Below, piece after piece: positions 22,753-34,082 of a DNA stretch of 64,000 bases (its first letter is position 1; each line of letters starts with the position of its first letter). The stretch lies in assembly GCA_025618425.1 (NCBI GenBank), contig CM046833.1:5166356-5230355 (forward strand), in the 5' to 3' direction. Below the pieces are notes generated by a model that was not told the DNA's origin, made no database searches, and worked only from the letters and a program-made list of their open reading frames with translations. A program made the position numbers and the translations under genes. The stretch is from Heliocidaris tuberculata. Its lineage: Eukaryota; Echinodermata; Echinoidea; Camarodonta; Echinometridae.

Positions 22753-23334
22753 AGAATGAACGGGACCAGTTGAAACAGCTAAATTCCAACTGGTAACTCT
22801 GGAAATTGAAACATCGGTATAACTGGTCTCACTGGTCTAACTGGTCCACTTGTAGCTGGAATTTTCAACAGGCCTTGTAACAGGAATTTTCAACTGGTGT
22901 TTCCAACTGGTCTTACTGGTATTTTCCAGGGTCAACTAGAAACTCCCATTTAGTTTCTTATATAGCAGGATCAGTGTATTATACTTGTGATGATGGTTAG
23001 TGAATTACTCTTTCTGTTGTTATTTGAAATATGTAATGCAAAATCATACATTTTTATTGTGAAATATTTTATACAAATATCTAGAATAAGTATTGAAACA
23101 TAGAAATAAGATTGCATTTGTATTTCACTTTAAATGTTGATTTCTCTATAAAAAAATAGCAAATATGCAAATGAGGTAAAACCAGCTGATCAACTGGTCT
23201 AACTGGTCAAAAACCAATTGGAAATTCTAATTGAAACAAAAACTGGAATTAAACCAGTTGACCATATCTGGAAACTCATCTTGCTTTATCGATTGACAAT
23301 AATAACAACAACAACAACAACAACAATAATGATG

Positions 23335-23370
<36 letters not shown>

Positions 23371-23689
23371 GTAATAATAATAATAACAGTAATGATGATG
23401 ATGATTAAATAGTAATAATGTCTTTGTTATTTCAGTAGTATCCCAGGATAAAATTGCCAACCGGAGTCTGCTCAATCATCAACTGGTTTAACTGGAAATA
23501 TGGCCATTGTTCAATGGGCAGTTACACCAGTTGGATCAAAACTAGTTCAACTGGTTTTACTACTGTTTTTCAACTGGAATCCAATTGATATAACTGGTTT
23601 CTAGTTGATTTTAACTGGTCCAGTTAAAAATCAACTGGAAACCAGTTAAAATTTCTTACTGGTCTAACTGGTTTTTCCTTCTGGGTATA
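22753..23689. mobile_element. Foldback element built of ACTGGT motifs
   Basis: The ends are CCCAGAATGAA and TTCCTTCTGGG, flanked by TA (left 22751-22752, right TA). Both arms are dense in ACTGGT/ACCAGT words, which face inward on one arm and outward on the other. An AT-rich trinucleotide microsatellite (AAC/AAT, about 23297-23405) lies in the centre. It has no coding capacity. A TA duplication suggests a mariner-like or similar mover. Confidence 0.6.
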
Positions 23690-23699
23690 TAGAAATCAC

Positions 23700-24487
23700 T
23701 GGTAGAAATCATATAGAAATCACTGGAAATAAATCATACTTCCCATTTGAATAAACAGACTTTCCTGTCTATGAAGTATAGGCTAGGCTAGTCTCATTCA
23801 TGCCACATTTGATCCCCCTCCCTAGCTTCACCTCAAATTAATCAAAACACAGCATGAGCTGGACGAATTACACGATCTATTAGAATTGTTTCTTCCTTGT
23901 TTTGCGCATCTTCCTCCATTTCTCTTCCTCAAGTTCCCTAATTCTCTGTATATTTTTCTTTTAGAAATCATCACCTCTTCTCCCATCGATACCATTTTTA
24001 TAAACCTTCCCTTATCGATAGCTCCTCTCTTTTCTCCTCCCTCTCTTCTCCCTCAGTTATCTGCACGCCTCCCCCCCCCCCCCCCCCCGGCCCCATGCCC
24101 TCTATTTCTTTCACCCTAACGATCAGTATATATGCCACTAGTTACATTCACTTTCCACAGCCTCTTCTTCCACTTCCGCTTCTTCTTCCATCTCCACGTT
24201 GATCTCACCTCTCTTCTCTCCTATCTTCCTTTCGAGCCCCTTCTCCCTACACCCTCCTCATCCCCTCTTCCCCTCCTCCAACGCCGACCGCTTATTTTAT
24301 TTCATCTCGTTTATTTTCCAAGGTTATAAAATGAATAAAAGATGATCAGTATAGTGAGGACTGCAAGTAAATCATTGTAGTATTGCATGCCGAGTACAAA
24401 AGTGCGTGGTTGTGATAAGTATTTGAGAAATTGACTAAGTAACTTGAGATGGTATTTTAAACACGCTAAGAGTTTTCTTATTGACTA
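23700..24487. other. Pyrimidine-rich non-coding stretch
   Basis: CT-rich on the + strand with a poly-C tract at 24070-24088. No gene is seen. Long open frames reflect composition. Confidence 0.5.
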
Positions 24488-24700
24488 CACTCTAAAAACT
24501 CAAGTGTTAAATCACCATTTAAAAGGGCCGAGGAGTGACAACTTTTTCAAAATAGTTGATCAACTCTTTTAAACTGCTTGATTCAGCCTTTATAGTGTTG
24601 TATCCAGCATGTTAAAAGTGTTAATCTACAATTTTGAAAAAATTGTCACTCCTCGGCCCTTTTAAATGGTGATTTAATTAACACTTTAGTTTTTAGAGTG
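24488..24700. mobile_element. Palindromic MITE, CACTCTAAAAACT family, copy 1
   Basis: A 213-bp near-perfect palindrome: CACTCTAAAAACT..AGTTTTTAGAGTG, with internal TTTAAAAGGGCCGAGGAGTG and its complement. It is flanked by TA on both sides (24486-24487, 24701-24702). A second copy lies at 28808-29013. Confidence 0.8.
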
Positions 24701-24873
24701 TACATTCTCCGGAAGTTTGTTCCACTCATTTATTAGTTTTAGGATAAAATGAGTTCATAGTAATCTGCTCTCGCGAAGCTTAGGGTACATGCATCTTTAA
24801 GGTATTGTTCCTATTCTGTTTTACTTCTCTCCTTTCTGTCTCTACCTGTCCCACTGCATGAGATTCTTTACTT

Positions 24874-25020
24874 GGCCCCGTTTCATAAAACTTTTTATCA
24901 ATAACAACCGCGCTATTTCTGTGACAAATTTGTTCTCAGCCAATCAGATTCAAGGGTTTCAGTAGCTTGTAACATTTATTGGAGCTTAATGTTATTGATA
25001 AGTTTTATGAAACAGGGCCC
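24874..25020. mobile_element. Small palindromic MITE, GGCCCCGTTTCATAAAAC ends
   Basis: Inverted ends GGCCCCGTTTCATAAAACTT and AAGTTTTATGAAACAGGGCC enclose about 100 bp. The terminal word GTTTCATAAA.CT recurs in the larger element at 46437-46970. Confidence 0.7.
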
Positions 25021-26743
25021 TGACCTAGGAATACTATATAGTTGTCATATGATTGTGAATATGAAATAAAATCAGACCCTAAAATAATTTTGCAAACTTT
25101 CCTTTGTATTCTTTCAAGATTGCTTTTTGTTTCAGTGTAACTCAGTTGAGAAATACGGGTCAGGTCATCCTCTGGTTGTGGAGGTTTATTCATGAAATTG
25201 ACATATATAGACAGAGAGAGAGAGAAAGAAAGAGAGAGGGGGACGACAGACAAGAGACAGTGGCGTAGCTAGGGCAGCCATTGAGACCCCGACATGGTGG
25301 TAGGGAGGGGGGGGGGCACCGATCTTAATAAAGCTTCATTTTTGCAGCGCCAAATTTTGAAGTTGTGTGAGTATATGCGATAAATCAAAGGAATTTAATT
25401 TGCTTTTTCAGTAAGCAATTACAACAGTAATTATGCTAAAACTTTATTTTTTTCGACTAAAAAAAATAAGAGCATAATTTTTTAAATCATTTTTTGACCG
25501 TTACTAAGACATGTACATGTACTTGCGTTGATTTCTGAATAGCTCCCTCTGCGACAAAAGCAAGTAGAACTAATGTATACTAGTGATCTTGACATTTCAT
25601 CAACAGGATGTCTATACTAAATCTATGCAAAGTTTCGCGGAATTTTGGGTAAGTTTGCAAAAGGGATGAAGTACCTTTGGAATAAAGGAGAATACAAAAA
25701 TGAGTTAACAAGGCCATCGATTATATGTAACAGGGTCCTGTGATCAAATTTATTTTCTTCTCTCCCTTTCTTCCTCTTTCGCCCCCTCCCTTTTTTTTTT
25801 ATAAATTATACTCGTTAATTTCCGACATTCCGATTGAAGTACGACCTGTATCTTTACGCCACTTGCTGGGTGCCCCCATTGTAATTTTTTGCTAAAATGT
25901 TTAAAATCTTATTCATGCATATGTCATGTAACCTATTCTCTTCCGATGTGTGTTAGCATTGGCGTAGCCAGAGGGGAACAAGGGGGCCTCCCATCCAGGC
26001 CCCTGGGAGCTGGGGGTGCTGGGGGTGCTGCAGCACCCCCAGAATTTTTTTGAGGGAGTGCATAGCACCCCCTAGAAGGCCGAGGATGCTGGGGGTGCTG
26101 TAGCTAAAAAGTAGTTAATAAGAGACCCAAAACGCTGAGGACCTTTTTTTTTTCACAACACCCCCAGTAACAAAATCGTTCCCAGGCTCCTGCACCCTCC
26201 CCTGTTTATCCTCTAAAAAATAAAACAGTCATCCACGAACTTCGGGGTCACATGCGTGTCTGTGGGTTTATTATGTTGCACCTATGTGACTCGGTGATTT
26301 GGGTGCCACCCCCCCCCCCCCCCTGTTCAAACAATGTTGCTACACTAGTGGGCGTCAGGGACGTGATCCCCCCCCCCCCCCCCCCCCGCCTCCACAATAG
26401 ATCTGACGAATATGGATACTGATCTCTTCTAAAAAAATCTCTTTCGATCTTCTCTTTCCTTTCCCCAGCTCCCTAAAGTATTTCTTTGGCCAGTTGGGTT
26501 CCGCGCCAGGGGCTTTATATTTTCCTTCATTTCCTAGAATACTCTTAACCGTTAATCCATAGAAGGCAAGGTAAAGTGTTCCGAGGTTGATTTTATACAT
26601 TCTAGCTGTACACAAAATATATTTTTAGGCGATTGGTACATGTACACTTTAACTTCAGTCGACCTTTGTGAATACATTTATATGTAACTCCCTCCCTCCC
26701 TCTCTTTGCATCCATCTCCACCTCCATCTCTCCTCTCTCTCCT

Positions 26744-26800
<57 letters not shown>

Positions 26801-27509
26801 TACTCTTCTGCCTTGTCAATACATATTTTGGGTCATGGTCACTGATTTTGTGAAAAATGTGTTTTTCTTTGTTGATCTAGGTCTTCTGAGACCAAATCAA
26901 TAATCTGCTTTCTTCAGTAAGCTTTGAGATTTAGGGGAGGACAATACAATACGAGTCACGGGTATCTCTCCAACTATACGCATTGCTCTCCTATCTATAA
27001 GCCTATCCAAAATTTACCAGCACTGACCATTACCTTAATTTAGTATCGTTATTCTGTCAACAAAAAAGAAGAGAAAAGCAGACAGACATAGGTAGTACAA
27101 CTACTGAACAGTTTGAGATGTGTTATTACACTGAAAAAAGGAGTATTACTCCATATACAGTTTACAAAGATATTGAACTTTCAACATTGAAAATGTTCGA
27201 AGATACAAGTCAACACTTATTCAAATTGCCTTGAAAGAGAATTTCACATTCCTATTATTCAGTCCTACAAAACGCAGTTATACACAGAACAAAATGTGCT
27301 TTCAAAGCTTTCGTGTACATGTAAGAAGTAACACAACCGAGGGGGTCGGTGCAATATAGCGATACATTTATATAACCCACAAGTGTGCCGTTTTGAGATA
27401 AATGTACCGTCTTGTTGTAACGTATGTCTATGGAGGATCAAAAGTTGCGTCCGTTTGACGAACTTATTTAAATTTGACTATGACATTTTTCACAGTTGTA
27501 GAGTAGTAG
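25021..27509. other. Non-coding stretch with low-complexity tracts
   Basis: No gene is recognised. A hAT-like left end CAGTGGCGTAGCTAGG occurs at 25258, but no matching right end was found. A CTGGGGGTG/CACCCCCAG block at 26010-26170 can fold. G or C runs occur at 25301-25315, 26310-26323 and 26370-26387. A (CT)n tract lies at 26752-26796. Confidence 0.5.
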
Positions 27510-27513
27510 TTAA

Positions 27514-27905
27514 AGGGAAGGTTGGGCTCTGTGAAAGGTGAAAAACAAAACAATATAATTTTTGAGCTTTCTCATTCATTTTATGTCAGTCTGGAAGAAC
27601 ATCATAGTAGAAATGTCCCCTGAAAATGATTGCATGCTCTTCAAATGCCCTCATATTCGAAATACATGGTTGAGAAACAGCTGAAGTGTTAAGGCCAATT
27701 ATTCTGTCCCATATACCCATTTCTGACGTGTGCAGTGCATGTGAATTTCAGCAAGATTGGGTTGATTTCTCATCATTTTGATCATTAAAAAACCCTTACA
27801 GTGTACACCAATTCTTATGTAGACATGATCAACCTTTCCCCAATTGCTTTGAGACAGTTTATTTCGCAATGTAATCACATGAACAGAACTCAACGTAAAA
27901 TAACA
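27514..27905. mobile_element. piggyBac-type MITE, copy 1
   Basis: A 392-bp element bounded by TTAA at 27510-27513 and 27906-27909. It begins AGGGAAGGTTGGGCTCTG and ends in CAGAACTCAACG. Internal landmarks AAATGCCCTCATATTCGAAAT and TTTGAGACAG are shared with the copies at 41018 and 52774. TTAA at all six flanks of three copies supports piggyBac-type insertion. It has no coding capacity. Confidence 0.75.
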
Positions 27906-27909
27906 TTAA

Positions 27910-28497
27910 AGGAGAATGAAACCCTGGGAAAAAATCAATTTTAATGAAAAGAGAGGATAGAGAGTAGCAATTTTTAAAAAAGTTCCATCAAAATCGGTTA
28001 CGAAATGAGAAAGTTATGAAAGTTTGAAAAGTCTCAATTTACTTTCTATGGCGATCCTCAAATTAGCAATGTCGCTTCAAAGTGACAGGTTTAGTACTAC
28101 AACTCTCCATATGTTTTAATTTGTACACAAAATTTCATATTTTCCCCAGTATCTCTCAAGGTGCAGCTTGTCTCCTTCTTAGCTCAAGATATATCATGGG
28201 AAAGTGTATGTGACACAACATATGTTGAGTTCACAAAAAAAACAAGCTGCGTCTTCAGAGATAATGGAGAAAATATTAAATTTTGTGTACAAAACATATG
28301 GAGAGTTGTACTACTAAAAAAGTCATTTTGAAGCAACATTGCCAATTTGAGGATCACCATAGAAAGTAAATTGAGACTTTTCAAACTTTCATAACTTTTT
28401 TACTTCATAACCCATTTTGATGGAACTTTTTTTTTTTAATTGCTCCTCTATATCATTTTTCATTAAAATTGATATTTCCCCAGGGTTTCATTCTCCT
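27910..28497. mobile_element. Palindromic MITE, AGGAGAATGAAACCC family, copy 1
   Basis: A 588-bp element starting AGGAGAATGAAACCCTGGG and ending CCAGGGTTTCATTCTCCT. Its arms are complementary over most of their length: TTACTTTCTATGGCGATCC on the left arm, GGATCACCATAGAAAGTAA on the right. It abuts the TTAA of the preceding piggyBac-type MITE. Other copies are at 34839-35418 and 61512-62805. Confidence 0.8.
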
Positions 28498-28689
28498 TTC
28501 TCATGTTTCATAAAAATGAAGGTTAGCACTATACTACACCGATCCCCTCAACTTTCAAAGAGGTCTGGTGTGTCATTTAAGAAAAAAAATTGCTATCAAA
28601 CACATGTATATACGTTTCTAACATTTTCTTAACATTTGACAGGGTATCCAAAAAAGAGAGAAAATTAAATGAAGATTTTATAAGATATA

Positions 28690-29068
28690 CAGTGGAAACT
28701 CACTATAACGAGGACCTTGAAACTCTGAAAATAACCTTGTTATATTAGGAATCTCCTTATATCAGGGTAAAAAATAAATGAATATAAAGACCAGGGACCA
28801 TTACCTTCACTCTAAAAACTGAAGTGTTAAATCACCATTTAAAAGGGCTGAGGAGTGACTTTTTCAAAATGGTAGATTAACTCTTTTAAACTGCTGGATT
28901 CAGCCTTTACAATGTTGTATCCAGCATGTTAAAATTGTTGATCTACAATCTTGAAAAAGTTGTCACTCCTCGGCCCTTTTAAATGGCGATTTAACACTTT
29001 AGTTTTAAGAGTGTTGTTATATCAGGAATCTTGTTATTATCGGAGCTCTTTATATTGAGTTTCTACTG
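28690..29068. mobile_element. mariner/pogo-like MITE hosting another MITE
   Basis: The ends are CAGTGGAAACTC and GAGTTTCTACTG, flanked by TA (28688-28689, 29069-29070). The element is split by a CACTCTAAAAACT-family palindrome at 28808-29013. Ends of the CAGT..ACTG type with a TA duplication fit the Tc1/mariner-pogo group. Confidence 0.75.
28808..29013. mobile_element. Palindromic MITE, CACTCTAAAAACT family, copy 2 (nested)
   Basis: Matches 24488-24700 almost throughout, including TTTAAAAGGGCTGAGGAGTG and GGATTCAGCCTTTACAATG. The flanking dinucleotides are TT, against TA for the other copy, so the target rule is not settled. Confidence 0.8.
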
Positions 29069-29070
29069 TA

Positions 29071-31110
29071 CCAGTTAAAAAGGACACACACACAAAAAAA
29101 GAGATTCATTTCTTTACTCTTTATACAGGCAAGTTTTAGTACTTAACATGAGCCTAATACATGTACATGTATATCTCTGTTTTGGGTGAAAAAAACAAAC
29201 ACCAAAACAAGTAAGTACTGTACTGTCTTTAATCATCTTATGACATCTATCATGATATATTCAAACAAAAATGAGACAAATATCTTTATAGACGTCTATT
29301 TCAGGGAATACTTCTACTTTGAAAATAGTGAAGAGTTGCCCTAGTTGCTGATTCTACAACCCCCACCCCCCCCCCCCCAAAAAAAATATAAAAACAGGGA
29401 ATATATATAAATAATGTTGGTACTTAAGTCCCCTTTTAAAAGTTTGACAAGACAATATTTCAATTAGGCTGTCATTAAAACAAAACATTTTTTTAGGAAC
29501 AATAAAACTAAAAATATATTAAGCACCTGTGGAAAAGATATTACATTTTTAATATCACCACATTAGATGTTAAATATTGGAAATATCAGCGTAGAATTAT
29601 CAGCCGCAGATGATAATTACAATCGATAACTTGATAATATGTATAGCTTTAAATCTATTTCACAAATAAAAACTTATAATATGGAAACAATTCCAACTTT
29701 TGTCCAAGTTTCCAATTTCAAAAAAAATCTCATCAAATTTCCTCCCAACAACATACAACATAGAAATTGTCTAACAGGAGATATTCTTTGGAAACTGAGT
29801 GAGTTAAAACATGAAAAATTCAAATATGATAATATTATTTACTTTACAAGGCAATAGGCTTTGCAAGCACAGTGAGCAATGACATAACAGTACTAATTTA
29901 CCTTTACATTAGATACAATGTAACACATAAATGTGCGCATGATTTTACAGTATTGGCAATTTTTTAAAGCATTTGCACACATCTTGGTTATCAAAAACAT
30001 GTGATTATTCTTGCATAACTCATCAGTACAAAATGATCAGTTCTGCAATTATGACAGCACAATGTTCTGGCAATTTCAAAAGCATTTACACATATTCATT
30101 AACAACATTTCATTTATCTCATATACATGCCTATGTTAAGGCAAAATAATCAGTTTCGCAATTTGAAGCTTCATCTTCTGATATAGAGAATGCTAAAAAT
30201 TCTTATGAAAAGTCATAGCACAAAAGGGCAATGTTAAACAATTGGGACATATTCCTAACAGTACAGATGGCAGTTCAATAAAACAACAAAATTCCAAATT
30301 GGCAACAATTAATAAAAACATTAAAAATCACCATTTTCACAAATTGCATCGCCAATAATTTCACAGCATTATACTTGCACAAATCTATTTATAAATTTTC
30401 ATTCACATTTCATATGCTGCATTCATTGATTGTGAAAAGTTAAATTACCAGTGAACAGATGTGTTGCCCATTTTCAAAGGTTTTAAAGTAACAACCAACC
30501 AAGTAACAGCAGTCTATTTCACACATAGTATGTAGGGCACATTTTCATAATGGTTTACTATGTACCTACTGTTTTCCATGAATATCTGCCATGTTCCTAA
30601 ACACATACACACCACGCACACTGCTGGTGGCAGCTGTGTGTACTCGGTGTTAAAATTAAAATGCACAATACCTGGTTTGTTTCCAAATGTCATCAGTAAT
30701 TCAACTGACAAAAATCACTAAACAAGACATTTTGGAATGACAAGTGCGATGTACATGTAGAATCTGTATTACAGGTATGTACTTTGCACTGATACACAAA
30801 AACTGTGTGACCTTCATTTGTCTACAAGTGAAAACCTATCCTCAAATTTAGTACTTCGAGAAAACGTGCCACAACGAATATTCAACATTTCAACTTTAAA
30901 AGCAGCAAAATTTTGATTGAGACGAGTTGTAGATTTTGAGTTAATGTACATTAAAAAATGTAATTCTTTTACATCCACAACATGTTCATGAGGTGCTCAG
31001 ACATAGGCTCCTGGCTTGATTTCGTCAAAGATATAAGGCTTAAAGACCGAGTTGCAATAGGGTTTTGAAGTCACATAGTAGTGGGTTCTCATGGGGAATT
31101 TGAGACCATT
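29071..31110. other. AT-rich non-coding stretch
   Basis: No gene is seen. Weak, diverged tandem similarity (CAATTTTTTAAAGCATTTGCACA-like words) occurs from 29940 to 30430. It lies downstream of the zinc-finger exon at 32551-34082, so part could be its 3' untranslated region, but nothing proves that. Confidence 0.4.
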
Positions 31111-31226
31111 CAGGTGTTTACCTTATAACAGGTGTTTACCTTATAACAGGTGTTTACCTTATAACAGGTGTTTACCTTATAACAGGTGTTTACCTTATAA
31201 CAGGTGTTTACCTTATAACAGGTGTT
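31111..31226 (+). repeat. 18-bp tandem repeat, six copies plus a partial
   Basis: Perfect copies of CAGGTGTTTACCTTATAA start at 31111, 31129, 31147, 31165, 31183 and 31201, then a truncated one. The repeated RCLPYN frame is a by-product. Perfect identity suggests recent expansion. Confidence 0.95.
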
Positions 31227-31388
31227 GTCAGTCACCGAGACTGGACTTCACTTTTAAAGTGTACCGATCACCTGAAAAAATAATTGTGTACAGCTAGAAA
31301 GTATAAAATCAACCTCAAAGAACTTTGTCTGGTATTCTATAGGTCAACAGTTAATGAGTACGAAGGAAATAAAGGATAGCATGAAAAA

Positions 31389-31429
31389 GCTCGCGCGGAA
31401 CCGAACTCCGGGTTTAGTTCCGCGCGAGC
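31389..31429. other. GC-rich perfect hairpin
   Basis: GCTCGCGCGGAAC (31389-31401) and GTTCCGCGCGAGC (31417-31429) form a 13-bp stem with a 15-nt loop. It is unusually GC- and CpG-rich for this AT-rich neighbourhood. Function unknown. Confidence 0.8.
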
Positions 31430-31848
31430 CTTTATCTTGGCGACCGCGTACGGGTGCGTCGAGTAGTCTGCTAACGAGTCGCTTTTACGCTTATAGAGAG
31501 TGTAATTGAAATTGCAATATCTCTTTATAGAATTAATATTTGAAGCCCATATTTTGAATATAGTATAACGACATGAAACCTCTAACATACAGAGCAAAAT
31601 TATTTTTGGTGATTGGTACCCTTTAATGACAGACACTTCTGATGTAATGCATTGTGCCTTCCTCCTACTACAGTGTAAGGAAATGTCATCATCATAAATC
31701 TCCCCAGCTGGAGTAATTTTATGGCGCGACAGACCCATCTCTCTGATTTCGCTGCTTGCCTGGTAGACCTCACACACATTAATTGGTAATTCAACCAAAA
31801 TCTGGTATCAGCGAATTATAATATATGCACATGGAAAATGACGACTAA

Positions 31849-32264
31849 AGGCCACCGCACACCTTACAATCGGTCTGCGATCCTATTTCAGAAGAAACTG
31901 TAATATCATTTGACAAATCATTTAAAAACGACAAATATTTTTGAGTGAGGGTCTGAATAGTCATACAGATAGTAAAATTGATAATACGGCCTTGGCCGAG
32001 TTTTCTAGTCGGTGGAATGGCCAAATCGGCTCCGAGTCGTAGTGACGTCACAAAAATTGTACAACTGCCTACGATTTGAAACTAATTTTGCCCTTATTCC
32101 CCATAGAAAGCTGACAGCTCACCAAAACCCTATGTTTAGCATTCATATTACTTTTCAGAACCTGAATAGGGTAGATTTCATTTGTCAAAATGCCAATATC
32201 TAATGCCATAGCGATTTATTTCACAAATCGGATCGCAGACCGATCGTAAGGTGTGCGGTGGCCT
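31849..32264 (+). mobile_element. Harbinger-like MITE, copy 3
   Basis: A 416-bp element with AGGCCACCGCACACC and GGTGTGCGGTGGCCT ends, flanked by TAA (31846-31848 and 32265-32267). It has the same orientation as copy 1. A minus-strand AATAAA inside it (about 32214-32219) lies some 335 bp past the stop of the 32551-34082 exon and could supply a polyadenylation signal. Confidence 0.85.
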
Positions 32265-32550
32265 TAAGTGACTTTAAATTAGTGTTAGGGTTAGGTTCAG
32301 TGCTGTGTATAGTGTTGTGTCAAAGGTTAAAGTTACGGATTTCGTTAGTGTAGGAAACTGATGCGGAGCAATGGTCGCTGGAGCATGGGTGGTACAACCA
32401 TTCATGTATCTGAGCTACATGTACACAGGTCTATGTATTGCGGATTAATGCGTCATGTGTGAATTAGGCCTTATCGGGGCACTGAAGAAGAAATTGCTGG
32501 CAATGATGATGGCAAGAGTAAGCTGAGTTGAGTTGCTTTGCTTTGGCAAT

Positions 32551-34082
32551 CTACGCATCAACAGCAGGTTCAGCTTCAACCGTCTCGTCCATCACTTCTG
32601 CCCTCTCTGTTGAAACCTCCTGCTGCATAGCAGCAAAGACCAGCTCTGAGTTATCCGGCTTATCGTGGTGCATGAGATGCCTAACTAGAAGGCCATTTGA
32701 GTTGAACTTCTCATTGCAGATGAAGCATTCAAACCTTTTCTCTCCAGCATGGATGTGGGAGTGAGACTGCAAGGCGTACTTGGATGAGAAGGCTTTCCGG
32801 CAGACCCGGCATCTGAACCTCATGAAGGTCACGTGTACGATAGCCTCATGCTTCAGGAGGAAGTCGGGCCTGGTGAACTTCTTGGTGCAGAACTTGCAGC
32901 TGTACAGGATAGTGGCCATTGAGGAATCCTCTGAGTGGTTGTTCACTTCACCTGGCAAGCCATAATGGTCTTTTGGCTTGAGAGATTTCCGGTCTTTGGC
33001 GCGGATAGCGTTCTTCATCAGCTCCTTCTTGAGGCCTCTGGACCACTTCTTGCCAACATTCACCTGGTGTTTTGTGCGCAGGTGGAAGACAAGACAGCCC
33101 TTTCTGCGGAAGTACCACTTGCAGTAGCGGCACTGGAGGGAGTTGGGATCATGGGAGATCAGGTGCTGTTTAAGTGCCCTACCATTCTCACACTCAAGCC
33201 CACAAATCTTGCAGATGAGTTCTTTGTAGGCTGTGTCCTTATATGTCTTTGTATCCATCTTCTTTCTAAGTCTCTTTCTTGGCACCTGTCCTCGATCAGA
33301 CTCCCCTTCCTCATCTTCTTCATATGCATCACTTTGTTCCATATTTTCATCTTCTTCCCCCACACTGAAACCTTCAACTGAATAGTCACTTCCTTCGTCT
33401 TCTTCTTCCTCCTTACCTAGTTTGTTTGGTGTCATGAGATCATCTTTGTCGAAACGGGACCACTTCTTGCCAACAGACACCTGATGCTTTGTCCGCAGGT
33501 GGAACACAAGACAACCTTTCCTTTTGAAGTACCACTTGCAATACTGGCACTGGTAGGAGTTGGGGTCATGTGACAGCATATGCTGGTTCATTGCTCTGGT
33601 ATGCTCGCATTCCTTTCCGCAGAGCTTGCAAGTCCGTCTCTGGCCCTTGGGGTCGTTGGTGAACCGTTGCAACCGCTTCTGCGTCCGCAGTTCTTCCTCA
33701 AGTCTGGCTTCTTCACCATCATCTTCAGAAGCATTGTCCCTTTCCAGGAGCTCCTCGATGGTCCCCCTCAGCCACTTCCTGCCAACAGAGATCTTGTGCT
33801 TCGTGCGAAGATGGAATATCAGGCACCCTTTCCTTTTGAAGAACCAATCGCAGTACTGGCATTGGTACGAGCTGGGGTCGTGGGACAGCATGTGTTGCTT
33901 CAGAGCCATGTTGTGTTTGCATTCTTCTCCACATACCTTACAGACTGGCTTCGTCTTTTTTCTTTCATCTGCGTGCTTTTGTGTGCTGTGTGGAGTTTGG
34001 TCCTGGGACTGTTTGGGGGCCTGTTCCTCGTCTTTGCCTTGGTCCTCGTGTTGCTTATCCGTAGCACTTCTTTGGTCAGATT
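32551..34082 (-). CDS. Zinc-finger terminal exon, probable alternative 3' end of the PR/SET gene
   Basis: The acceptor GTTTTTGTTATACAG lies just upstream of 34082. The exon opens with two bases completing a codon, so it fits the phase-1 donor of the PR/SET exon at 40046. It encodes 509 residues to TAG. A charged, Gln-rich linker is followed by three copies of a two-finger module (C..CG.EC..N/T.AL.QH..SHDP, then YQC.YC.WFF/YF.RKGCL.FHLRTKH, then VG.KW.RG), spaced by acidic linkers. Three single C2H2 fingers and a tail with AAMQQEVSTE follow. The last finger and tail resemble those of the exon at 37632-39067, so the two are paralogues. No separate PR exon or promoter was found between them. The alternative is a separate gene with unseen 5' exons. 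Confidence 0.8.

Noticed and set aside
31111..31226. Direct repeats considered as a CRISPR array
   Set aside because: The 18-bp units abut without spacers, and the genome is eukaryotic.
31337..31798. Minus-strand 153-residue frame
   Set aside because: It crosses a perfect GC hairpin, has no recognisable domain or splice context, and its codon use looks random. Not annotated as a gene.
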